In this document: in pieces, positions 51,182 to 61,327 of the stretch
Position numbering within the stretch: the stretch's first letter is position 1
How the letters are laid out: each line of letters starts with the position of its first letter
DNA from: Immersiella caudata
Lineage: Eukaryota; Ascomycota; Sordariomycetes; Sordariales; Lasiosphaeriaceae
Reading direction: 5' to 3'
DNA: 64,000 nt
Assembly (NCBI GenBank): GCA_030512335.1
Contig: JAULSU010000001.1
Location: 8,060,001-8,124,000, forward strand
Program-made: the position numbers and the translations under genes
The notes under the pieces: model-generated
What the model was told of the DNA's origin: nothing
The model's input: the letters and a program-made list of their open reading frames with translations, nothing else
Database searches by the model: none

Positions 51182-53261
51182 CTACCCAACCAAAACACTC
51201 CCTCCCACCTCTCCCTCCCTCCCAACCGTAACATCCAGCCCCGGATTCCTCTCAAAGAAATTCACCGGCTTCAAACCCACCACCATCTTCTCACACGGCA
51301 TGACAGGCCAGTCCTCCGCTCTTGGGTTATGCGTGCTCCCAAAGGTATGCCAAACAACAATATCTTCCCCCCTCACTCCCCTCCCTTCTTCTTTCCTGTT
51401 CTCGATCCAGGATGCAATGCCCTCACCTCCCTCCGATTGCATCGTAAACTTCCCGGCTGGGTACAGCTCTCCGTCGTGGTATCTCGTAACCCAAACAGCA
51501 TGCTTCCCAAACTCGGAGCGACGTGCGTGGTAAGAGGTCGGATGGGCGAGTAGAAGTTGGGAGTAGCAAGGGAGGAGTTTGTATCCCACCGGTGTGCGCG
51601 TGGTCGGGTTGACAACAGACTCGTTAAGAATCTTGAAGGTGCGGTGAGTAGTATGGTCCAAATCCAGTCCTGTTTCATTCAGGACGGGTGTGGATGTCGT
51701 ATTATACCCCACACCAAAGGAATTTATCCCCGTATCCAGAGGCATCGCCCTCGATTCCTCAACGACGAGGGTATTCCTGTACCCATCAACAGCGGGATTA
51801 ATCCTCAGACAGAAAAGATGCTGGTGATAAGGCGCCAGCACGCCCGGCGCGACGGTAGTTCCGTACGGTACAGAGCCCGACAAGGATATAGGAGCGGTGG
51901 AAAGAATCCCCGTGGCGCGGACTTCATAGTGGATGGATGCGTCCTGGCCAAAGTAGAAGAGAAAAATATACTCGTAGTTGCTCGCGGTGATAATAGTTTG
52001 CAACACAAGCACCCGCGAACGCGCAACGGCGGCGTTGCCGGTGCGGGTGTTGGTGTGCTTCCATAGTATCCCGTCGTCAATTTCATGACAGCAGATGACA
52101 TTCGGAGTCTTGACCGGGAGACCTGAAGGCGTAACGAGGAAGCCGTCAAAGTACTTGATGTGGCCTAGGCAGTCGCAGCCGAGTTTGAGGTTGTTGGCGC
52201 AGATGCCGGCTCCGTCGTTTCCGAGGTCGAAGGCGGCTTTTCGGGGGTAGGGCATGCGGGGGTCGCCGTAGGGGACGAACATTTCGGCGAGGGAGAGGCG
52301 GTAGAAGAGGCTGCGGTTGGAGAAGCGGATGTCGTGCAGGGTCATGCCTTCGCGGTAGTTGAAGCCGACTCGGAAAGTCCACTTTTCCCAGATGATGAGG
52401 TTGCCTTGGATGCTGAAGGAGGGACCTTTAGGTTGGGAGATGTGGTAGGGTTTGGTGGTGGTACGGGGCGCGGGGGTGAGGTTTGGGTGGTATTCGCTCC
52501 CTTGGTGGACTTTGCGACGGTCGTATTCTTCAGGGTGCTCGCAGACTTCAGCTCGGTCCGTCTCGCTGGAAGGGAGACGGTATATCTTCTTGACCTCTAG
52601 ATCGGAGGACACCTCGGCGCAGAGGTCAAGAGGGTAGGCGTAGTAGTTTGCATCGGGGTCTGAGGACATGCGCATGTAGAACCAACACTATGACGGTCAG
52701 AGGAGGTCCGATATTCCAGGGGACCTTCAGGGACAATACCATAGTCAGACGCTCCGACATGTCATTCATGCCATCAGTGCCATACGTCCACGGCTCAACC
52801 ACCACAGTGGCTTCCTCCGGAAGATTCAACTCCTTCACTTGTCTCTGTACCCCTGGGTCGGCAAGACACGATAGCTCGACGCTCTTCATGAACTCCGGAT
52901 CAATGTGGGCATGGCGGCCAGGGTGTGCCGTGTCCGAGACAATGGTTTGCTGGTCGAGGTCGACGTGCATTTCCCGGAGCTCGTTTTCCACATGGGCTTG
53001 CACCATGGCAACACGCGGCGGCTGCTGTCTGGAGATATTAGGGCTGTCATGTTCCAGGTTGAGGAAGGCAATCATGTCCTTCTTCAGAGGCTCGAGAAGG
53101 GTGACGACGCGGAAGAGACATGTCTTGTCGGGGAATGCGCGTCGAGTAATCGCAACTGCCTTTCGACCTGTCAGTATTCGCTCCAGCAATGCGATGCAGT
53201 ATCTTGCCATCTGGACTTCCTCGGCGGACAAGGGGTCAAAGGGGTGCCGCTGAGCGTCCAT
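51182..53261 (-). CDS. Copper amine oxidase (primary-amine oxidase)
   Basis: Two exons on the minus strand: 53261-52741 and 52688-51182, totalling 2028 nt for 675 aa. The 52-bp intron (GTATTG ... CTGACC ... ATAG) joins MNDMSERLTM to CWFYMRMSSDPDANYYAYPL. The N-terminal N2/N3 domains precede the large catalytic domain. The catalytic base Asp is in KAAFDLGNDGAGI. The topaquinone precursor Tyr is in TASNYEYIF. Copper ligands are the HxH in YHQHLFCLRINPAVDG and a third His in STHNPRAEDWPVMP. The enzyme oxidises primary amines to aldehydes, releasing ammonia and hydrogen peroxide. There is no signal peptide, so it is cytosolic or peroxisomal. Confidence 0.95.
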
Positions 53262-53834
53262 TGTGGGAGTGAGAATCGCTTTGTTTGGCAGCTAAAAAGA
53301 ACAAAGGGGGCCCGTGCAGCACACGGTTGATTTCGTCAACAGAAAATCCAGCACAGGAAGAAGCGTAATTTATAACAGATTTTTTTTCTTCGCGGACAAC
53401 CCCGCCCGGTGTGGCAAGCACCGGCGTCGCCACGTTTCCGATTTTCTCACACATCCGCCGCTAACGGTAGCTGCAGCCGGCGCGGAGCGGGGTCGACTCG
53501 CACAACCGCAAAGGTCAAGCGGAGCCGAGATAAACAAGCACTCCGGATGTCTCGGGAATGGCGCGGGCGATTCTGCTCTGGAATGACCAGAGGCCAGTGC
53601 TTGCACAGCTCGACCAAGGGTTTGGATTTATCCTACATACATTGAGACCGCCGTTTTGGCACCAGTTCTGACGAATCCAGAAGGCTTTTATTTCCTGGGC
53701 ATCTAGAACTCCTTCGTTCCCACCGTCTTCCTCTCCAAGCGTCTTGGACCTGTTCTGTCCGCACGACTTGTAAAATCGACCCCCCTCTGATCAAGTCTGC
53801 CCGTCCCTTGGATGAAGTGTACCCCTTCCCCTCA
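53262..53834. other. Intergenic; promoter of the amine oxidase
   Basis: No gene seen; short frames on both strands lack features. Confidence 0.4.
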
Positions 53835-55388
53835 TCATCTGGTCCATGGCTCGCACCTCAAGATGCCGATTCGATCATAACTCCACCGCACAGAGCCTTC
53901 AGGATCGACGGCTCCCTGGCGAGCTACCAAATACATGATCTTGTTCCGAAACATCTCCGAGTCCAACACTGGATGGCCTTGGAAGTCGGCCTCGTGCTCA
54001 ACTTCAACGTACCTGCAGTCGTTGCCATAGAACACGAATCGCTCGGCTTCGCCGACGAGGTTCTCGGTGTCCAAAGGAAGGGTGCGGTCAATGAGCCACA
54101 GGTACGTCGGAGCGGCACGTCTGACTATGCCTGAGGCTTTATCGCTATCATCTGAGCCCTCGCCCCCATTTGAGTCTCCATCGCTTTCGACTTGGATGAT
54201 TCTAGATGCTGAAGGTAGCACCGGGGTGAAACGCTCCAGGGACTGGAGTGACAGGCTTTCTAGCAACCACTTTATTCTTTGCTCGGAGAAATATTTCTCG
54301 CGCTCGTTCTTGTTATACGGCCCAAGCTCGAACGCAATGTGTCCAAGGAACGCGTCAGAGCTCTGGTAGAGGAGAGACATGGTGTTGAAAAGCCCGTTCA
54401 GAAACAGGCCGTGGAGATTGGACTCTTGGATGATGAACAAGTCGCTCCTGTTGGTTGGCAAATGTCAGCAAATTGAGTTCCTACAATTTGCGTAGGGATC
54501 AGAGCGGAATTGAACATACATCGGATAGACGGTGAAGTAGGTTGGCGTATTCTGGTCTCCGAACCGGACGTTCAGCGGTGGGCTGAAAATTGTTTCTACC
54601 TCCGTGTATCCGGGACGGCGAAGAGGACGTCTGATCTGAAATAGCTCGGTACGGCGGAAGTGCTTCACCATAGCCTCGCGAGACTCCTTGCAGGCAGTCC
54701 ACAAGCCGCTGTCCACAATATACGTGGAACAGTTGTCTCTGTACCAGGAAGGCTCCGAGACTCGGCGGTACGAGGATGGGAACTGCCATCCGTCGGGAAG
54801 TGTTGGGGCCGCTAGGCTGACTTCCGGGCGGATGGACTTGGAAAGTACGAGGTATTTGCTCCACTCCTCTCTTTGCTTCTCGGTGGCGTACTTACGGCTA
54901 AAGAGCGTGAAGTAGTGCGCTCCTCTCTTTCCCTTGGATCGGATTGCGAAGTTCCAGATCGCGTCTCGTATCTCTCTCGGGAACCATCGAAACTGGGGAA
55001 ATTCCGCTATGGCTGTCGGCGGGGAGGCCTTGTCGTGGGCTGCCGAGCCCTGCAGACCAGCCGGGGAGGCGTCATCGTGGTATGCAGAGGCGTCGTCGTG
55101 GGTAGTAGAAGCCTGCGCAGGACGAAGGATAAGAACCCGGAAAAATGCTCCAGCGGCGTCATCACGCGCTATAGAAGCCTTGGAAGGCAGTCAGCAATCT
55201 GCTGGAAGTGAGCTACAGACGTCTCTCACCATCCTGTAGGCGCCAACTGGGGAGCGCACGCTTGTGGGTGCTGCTGGGCTTGGATGTGGCGATGGTGGGC
55301 GGGACGAATAAAGGAATGAAAGAGGAGGCAGGAGGGAAATGGAAGAGGCCTTCTTGTAAATATGGCTAGGGGAGGCCTCGAGCGTCAA
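53835..55388 (-). CDS. 2EXR-domain protein
   Basis: Three exons on the minus strand: 55388-55230, 55178-54520 and 54447-53835, totalling 1431 nt for 476 aa. Introns are 51 bp (GTGAGA ... CTGACTG ... AAG) and 72 bp (GTATGT ... CTGACA ... CAACAG). The first exon is Ser/Pro-rich. Next come two copies of a short Ala/His/Asp-rich phrase (STTHDDASAYHDDASPAG). Then comes the 2EXR motif FPQFRWFPREIRDAIWNFAI. Downstream pieces typical of the family are SGLWTACKESREAMVKHF and YFTVYP followed by SDLFIIQES. 2EXR proteins are a large fungal family of unknown function with an F-box-like N-terminal motif. The first-exon start is the least certain part. Confidence 0.82.
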
Positions 55389-56314
55389 TCTGCTCGCGGG
55401 CGGACAAATCGAGGTCGCAGGATTGTTGGGAGTTTGTGGAAGCAGAGAAAGCTGAGGAAGATGCGGTTGCCTGAAGATTGAGGTCGGCAGAAATTGCAGA
55501 CGCGCAGATACTTTTATATTCCTGTGAGCAGGTAATCCCGCCCGCCTCTTTCTCGGAATTTTTTTTGTTGCGATCGAAAAACTCTACAGTTGTGCGGCCT
55601 CGCTAGTTTTGTCGTCCGGTACCTCGCGAGGCGATGGCCTTACCGCGTGTGAACTTGGTCGTCTCTTTTCGCAGCGGGCAGCTGGTGAGTTCTTTCATCC
55701 GATCCTTCCTCTCAAGTTGCCTGCTGGGTCTGGCAGAGGCGCGAGCGAGGTGATGCAGCTGGGGTTGCTGATATGTGAGTGCAGTACAAAGCTGGTATCC
55801 AGAATACCTATGGAAAACAAGGCAACCTGAAATGCTGGTGGAAAAGATGCTTGTTCCGGAAGGAATTCCTGGCCCAACGGCTGGCCTGAGATACCATAGC
55901 GAAGTGGGCCCAGTTCCATCATTCCTTCCTTTACTTCGTACCTTCCCAAGCCTTACACGTCGCAGTCTACTGCTGGACCGCCTTGGCCCGGCGAGGAACC
56001 TCGAGCTCAAGCTGCCACTTCTCAGAGGGCCAGTCAGCCACCCATTGGGTCGAGTTGCCCGAGTATTTGTTTGTCAAAACATTGCTCACTTCGCTATCTT
56101 ATCTCCTAAATGCGCAAACGTCGCCGTGTCGCTGCCCGCCATTCCCCGCTCCTCCAGCCTTCTGCTCGCCACCTCCAAAACACCATGGGGTGAAGTCCTA
56201 CAATGGAACCCGTCTTGATGTTGTCGCTGGGCTAACGACGCTGAGAGTAGGCCTTCTCGGCCTGGTTTGCATCGGGTTGACCGGCCGGGCGGATGTGGTA
56301 CTCGGAATCTGAGA
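55389..56314. other. Intergenic, no gene supported
   Basis: Frames on both strands around 55600-56010 overlap without domain features. Confidence 0.35.
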
Positions 56315-57010
56315 TCAATTCTCAAAGCATTCACCCAGGCCATCTCCTCCGCAGCTGCCACGCCCGCAAGTCAGCAACTATCTCTACGGAGGGAGCACAG
56401 CCAAAAGCAGAGACATACTACGCTGGGCCTCCACCCTCTTGACCATGCCGTACTTCACAACCTTCAAACATCTTTGTACACGCCGACTCGGACACCCCCG
56501 TGAGGGAGCACTTCGGCACTCCCTTGAAGTTCGACACATCCACAGCGATCTCGAAACAACGGTTGCTCCATGCGGCATCCATGTTCTCTACCTCCCAAAT
56601 CTACCTCCCAAATAAAGTTCATGCATCCGCCTTTTGGGTTCCAGTCCCCTTTCTTCCAGTCCAAGAACATCCCGGTCTTTGATTCCAGGTCCTCTGGGAA
56701 GGGCATGGCTTGGTAGCGGCAGAGGTTAAACCAGTCCCGAAGTTTGTATTTGAGGGTGCGGGGACGCGTATTGCTGTCGACGTCTTGGGGGCTCGTCATC
56801 ATGATGTACGTCTTGACGAGCAAAGTCATTTTGGTTCTCCGAGCTGGAACGGGCGAAGGGGGTATATGCGATGATGGGGCCGAGCGACTGGCCTTCGCGG
56901 ACGGTGCGCAGGCTGAACGAGAATTTGAGGGGTGATAGGTCTACCAGGTACTGGACCAGAAGAGCTGGGGCCGGCTTGAGACATGATGATGGTAATCAGG
57001 ATGCAGGGCG
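56315..57010 (-). pseudogene. Unrecognised gene broken by a 13-bp tandem duplication
   Basis: On the minus strand, coherent coding runs from about 57010 (VQYLVDLSPLKFSFSLRTVR) through TLLVKTYIMMTSPQDVDSN, LKYKLRDWFNLCRYQAMPF and FLDWKKGDWNPKGGCMNFIW. There TTTGGGAGGTAGA is present twice in tandem (plus strand 56587-56599 and 56600-56612). With one copy the frame would continue into MDAAWSNRCFEIAVDVSNFK and ESACTKMFEGCEV. A good 64-bp intron (56418-56355, GTATGT ... CTGAC ... GGCAG) then leads to YCGGDGLGECFEN and a stop at 56315. A second slip lies in the AAAA near 56826. No family recognised; the start is unresolved. Confidence 0.6.
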
Positions 57011-58294
57011 ATGGCGTTGGTGATAAGAGGAGTTGGGCGACATGGCTGTTGATCTTGTTGACCGGCAGCTTGCTCCTGGAGATCACACATCGGAATGCAG
57101 AAGACGAGGGGCAGTGAGAGTCGAAGGTGGGAGAAGCCTCGGCTTTTACGCTCGGTTGAGGGCATGGGACGGCCTGTTTTAGTTCTTCACCAACGTCTGG
57201 CGGCTGCCTCGAGTCGAGCTGGCTTCTCATGGCACTTTCGATCTCGTCATGACGCGCCCTAAAAAGAACGCTTCGAATTGCAGGGCCTAGACACTAATCA
57301 TCGTACGCAACTTGAAATATGCAGAGACATCGAATGAAGCGGGGGGAAGAAGCCCCTCGACATTCTCACCGTTTTGTCGTTTTCTCGCGAACGGCCTCGC
57401 ACGTTGTCGGGCATTTCCCATCCGATTCCGGCTCCAGATCTTCAACCAACAGCTTCGCACGCCGTGTGGGCGGTCTCCAGGCCGGACACGGATATTGACC
57501 GTTGGGTTCTCAGTCACTTGATCACTTATGGAGCTCAAACATCCTCGTGTGGATGCAGCGGTCTTTGAATGATTCGCTCACTGTGATTAACTCTGACCCT
57601 ACGCCCGTCTTCATTGTTGTACTGTTCTCTTTGTTCATGGGATTCAGCATCATTGATTTGTCTGCATGAATATGTTTGTAAATGTGATTGTTTTTCCCCT
57701 TTTGATGATACAGCATTCATGCAAACCCCAAGCGCTTGCGCTCCCTTCACAATCAGACCTGAGCCAACTGCGACCGAGAGGGTCACAAAGGAGTCAAATC
57801 CTGGGTGGGCAACTGCCCTCAGGTTCCTGATCTGCAGAGTCTTCATAGAGCCATCTGGTGTTTACTCCACTTATCCGGCAGCAAGCCCTAGACACTATCA
57901 GATGGAGCCGATAGTCAAGATCTCCTGACGGCTGGAATCGTCGTAGTGGTCCTTGGGCATCCCGTTTAGGGTTCGACGGCTCACTGATGTTCGATAAATC
58001 GCCATCAGCACAAGATGGCAGGACTTACAACCCACCTGACCAACAATAGTGATCGGATATCTCCACCCGCAAGATCTAGATCCAATGCCCTGTGGACCAG
58101 TTAACAGGGACCCCACCCTCATCCCTGAGAATTACTTCTAATCATTGGTCGTGTCCGATCTTTGTGAAGGGATGGTGCAAGGCATGATCCACCTCACCCC
58201 CTGAAAATGGCCCGGCCCGCTGCCCTGTTCGGTTCGATCTCCCGCAATTACAGCATAACATTTGGTTCCATCTTGCTGGAATTGACTTGGAATG
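57011..58294. other. Intergenic, no gene supported
   Basis: Possible 5' exons of either neighbour may hide here, but none can be fixed. Frames at 57287-57846 have no features. Confidence 0.35.
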
Positions 58295-58342
58295 ATGGCG
58301 ATCCTATATTACCGCTTTGTTGTTTTGGCGTCCTCGATATAG

Positions 58343-59079
58343 CTTGTCCTGGCGGCAGCGTTGAGTCCACGGGGAGTCGATGAATTCGTTATCCTCGCAA
58401 ACTGCATCGGCAACTCGAATGGAGGCGAGATAAAGGCATCGCATATGGCGTATTATGAGTCCTCTCCGGATGTCAAGGGTACGAGAGTGAGCTCGGTGAC
58501 AGAGACTGCTTCTGGTCATACCACTCTGTGGGAAGAGAATGTGACTTCAGGGACCTTTGGCAACGGGAATGTCTTTACAGCAACAATCGGTCGTCCTGTT
58601 GGCCAAGGAGAGTTTTCTGGGACGGCCAAGGCGAACCAAGGAGACTTCTCATGCTGGAGAAACCACCGAAAAGGGCTGTACATCTGGGATATCTACCTCT
58701 GCGATGGGATATATGACTGCAACCGCAAGGGTAACGCTCTCTTCGCTCCTGATGCCGACCATCTTTTGCTAATTTGGGTTATCACGCAGCCCGAACTGCG
58801 ACGACATCAGACTCTGTCCGTCCCTGGACCACAATGTCATCAGCAGGCCCAGCTACTGGATCGGAATCGAGCGAACCGCCCCACCGGACCTCCCCCGAGC
58901 CGGAGGAGAGGAAAGACGGAACCACAAGAGCAGCTGAGATTGCCGGCATCGTTGCAGGCATTGCCGCGTTTCTCGCTCTGCTTGGAGGCATTTTCGGCTG
59001 GTGGTACAGGCGGCGGAAGGATCGAGCCGGCAAGGCGACGGACGAGGCGACAGACGAGGCGGCCGTCCCAAAACCTTAA
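58343..59079 (+). CDS. Secreted-type ectodomain with one transmembrane helix
   Basis: Supported exons are 58343-58730 and 58790-59079 (59-bp intron: GTAACG, TGCTAAT, CGCAG), 678 nt. The sequence starts LVLAAALSPRGVDEFVILAN. The ectodomain has SSQMAYF-like SHMAYYESSPDVKG, TTLWEENVTSGTFGNGNVFTA and cysteine pairs (FSCWRNH; LCDGIYDCNRK). A Pro/Ser/Glu-rich stalk, a transmembrane helix (IAGIVAGIAAFLALLGGIFGWW) and a basic cytoplasmic end (YRRRKDR) follow. The 5' end is unresolved: an in-frame ATG pair at 58292-58297 gives a good signal-peptide start (MAILYYRFVVLASSI), but TAG at 58340-58342 interrupts. TATAG could instead be the acceptor of an intron whose first exon lies upstream. Confidence 0.65.
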
Positions 59080-59371
59080 CGACCGGGGGTTGGGACTGTA
59101 ATAAACAAATGGAATGGGGATAGACAATAGAGGAAAAGGATTGGCTTGTACAGATAGAGGTAGAACAGTGATTAGAATGCAGTTTTTGGTTCGGAACCAT
59201 GACGGGTGAGCATGCGAAATGAGAAGGTGCTTCCTCGGACTCGGGTTAGGGTTATGCAAGGGCCCGCTCGCCGTGATTGGCGGGCAATCGATTGCGACTA
59301 CTTTCGCGCCACAAAGATTCCTGAACCTTCCCGCAAGAAATGGCGATTCCCAAACGGCGACTGCGGGCGCC
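59080..59371. other. Short intergenic region
   Basis: An in-frame ATG at 59219 would extend the next protein by 51 residues of non-conserved look; this stretch is more likely its promoter and leader. Confidence 0.4.
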
Positions 59372-61327
59372 ATGAATACCTCAAAGCGAAGCCGGTCTCT
59401 GGCTATCGAGTACACTAGTGACGATGAGGAAGGCTTCGCCGCGCCCACACCACCACCGAAGCGACGCCGAGTCGCGACCACGACAGCGAGGACAGCCGCT
59501 GCAAGGACAGGCCCCGACCTCCTCTCCCCGCTCTCCGATGAGCTCCTCGTCCGTATCCTCTCCTTTCTACCGTTGAAACACCTCCTCGCCGTATCCCCAG
59601 TTTCCCGCCGGTTCTACCACCTAGCCGGCGACTCACAGCTATGGAAGGCCCTCTACTACGCCCGCTTTGTGCTTCCGCGCGCGATGCGCATTCCGGGCTT
59701 CCGTGACGGTCCGGTCGCAGGCGCTGCGGGGCACAAGCTCCACTACTCTGGGCGCCGGGCGCTTTGGGCTGACGGCCGCCGCGGAGGGCTTGTTCGCGAT
59801 GAGGACACAACAGCACGGGCGGAACGAAACGACGAGGACGGCGCAATACCTTGCGCGCCGAGGCAGGAAGGGGTCTTGCAGAAAACGGAAACCGTTAACT
59901 GGAAGCGCCAATACAAGCTACGGTATAACTGGTCAAGGGGGAAATGCGCAGTTGAAGAGCTCAGGATAGGACCGGCCGACGCCGGACATGGAGACGAAGA
60001 AGAGCGCAAGATTCTCGCGAAGGTTCTGGAGGGGATCGCGATAACGGCAGACCGGACGTCAGGGCTGCGGGCCTGGGATCTGAGAGGTCGACAGTTACTA
60101 GCGCAGGTGGAACTCGGCCAAGACTCCGAGAACGAAGCGGCGCCGAGCTGCATCGCGATCGACGACGCGAAGATGGGCGAAGGAATACTCGACATTACTG
60201 TTGGCTTTGTGGACGGCGGCTTTGGCGTATGGACGCTGCATATCGCGGAAAAGCGGATTGCGCGGCGGTACCGGCATGAGAAGTCAAGTAACGGGGAGCT
60301 GATTGCGATGGCATTCTCGTACCCGTACCTGCTCACGGCAACAGGTTCGGTCCTGGTTTCGCTGTACACATTTGAGGTCCCTATCGCAACAGACGCCGAT
60401 GGAAGAGCGGACGCCACCGACCATACGGCCGAAACGGAAGTTGGCGGAAACAATAGTGGCTCCCAGGGTCAGAAGGAGGCTTCCGTTGATTCTGATAGGC
60501 AAGCTGAAGCCCAGGCGAAGAGCTTTCTTGAGGTAGACAAGCTAGTCTCGCCCTACCTTCTCACCTCGTTGAACTCACACACGTCCCGGCCTCCCCTGGC
60601 TTTGTCGATTCGAAAGACAACGATGACAACCGTGGCCTCCATTGCCTACACATTCTCAACACGACAAGGCTGGTCCATTGGCATCCAAGATCTTCATATT
60701 CGTTCTTCGGCCGCGAAACCCAAATCAGCTCCGGAGATCACAACGACGCGCATAGCATACACAACTCCTGTGGATACTGGTGGCCCTTTGCGCACTGCTG
60801 ATGCCTCCCCTAGGACACCAAGGCGCCATGCTTCCTACCAGTCTCCCGAATCCAGATCCTCCTCAGTGCATACCACACCGGAGAGCGACACAGAGCCTGG
60901 ACCGACCACGCTGTGCTACACGCACCCCTACCTTCTTGCCACCCTTCCCGACAACACATTAGTGTTGCACATGTGCACCTCAGACGCCTCATCGCTCTCA
61001 ATATCACGAGGGATTAGACTATGGGGCCATACTTCAGGCATCAGCGACGCCGAGATCACCGCCCGTGGAAAGGCGGTGAGCGTCAGCTCCCGAGGCGAGG
61101 AAATGCGAGTCTGGGAACTCGAAGGTCGATCGAACGGTCTGGGGAGTCGGAGCATCGAGATAAGACCAGGGCAGTCGCCGAAGAAGAACATGACAGACGA
61201 ATCTGGTGCAACGTACGACTGGGACGAGCGGCGAAACTGGGTTGGGTTTGACGACGAAATGGTCATTGTGCTCAAGGAGAAGACTGGGGGAGGGAAAGAA
61301 AGCCTGATGGTCTATGATTTCACCTGA
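59372..61327 (+). CDS. F-box protein with beta-propeller-like C-terminus
   Basis: Intronless. The open frame begins at 59219 (702 aa), but MNTSKRSRSLAIEYTSDDEE at 59372 (651 aa) is the likelier start. A basic nuclear-localisation-like PPPKRRRV precedes the F-box: LSPLSDELLVRILSFLPLKHLLAVSPVSRRFYHLAGDSQLWKALYYARF in short form. The C-terminal 400 residues contain WD-like strands (GLRAWDLRGRQLLAQVEL, GVWTLHIAEKRIARRY, IRLWGHTSGISDAEI, EMRVWELEG). F-box proteins recruit substrates to SCF ubiquitin ligases through Skp1. The substrate here is unknown. The acidic/Ser-rich linker (SPRTPRRHASYQSPESRSSS) may be phosphorylated. Confidence 0.87.
   Translation: MNTSKRSRSLAIEYTSDDEEGFAAPTPPPKRRRVATTTARTAAARTGPDLLSPLSDELLVRILSFLPLKHLLAVSPVSRRFYHLAGDSQLWKALYYARFVLPRAMRIPGFRDGPVAGAAGHKLHYSGRRALWADGRRGGLVRDEDTTARAERNDEDGAIPCAPRQEGVLQKTETVNWKRQYKLRYNWSRGKCAVEELRIGPADAGHGDEEERKILAKVLEGIAITADRTSGLRAWDLRGRQLLAQVELGQDSENEAAPSCIAIDDAKMGEGILDITVGFVDGGFGVWTLHIAEKRIARRYRHEKSSNGELIAMAFSYPYLLTATGSVLVSLYTFEVPIATDADGRADATDHTAETEVGGNNSGSQGQKEASVDSDRQAEAQAKSFLEVDKLVSPYLLTSLNSHTSRPPLALSIRKTTMTTVASIAYTFSTRQGWSIGIQDLHIRSSAAKPKSAPEITTTRIAYTTPVDTGGPLRTADASPRTPRRHASYQSPESRSSSVHTTPESDTEPGPTTLCYTHPYLLATLPDNTLVLHMCTSDASSLSISRGIRLWGHTSGISDAEITARGKAVSVSSRGEEMRVWELEGRSNGLGSRSIEIRPGQSPKKNMTDESGATYDWDERRNWVGFDDEMVIVLKEKTGGGKESLMVYDFT

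Noticed and set aside
53314..53645. Plus-strand frames upstream of the amine oxidase
   Set aside because: Overlapping short frames with no consistent coding signal; better read as promoter sequence.
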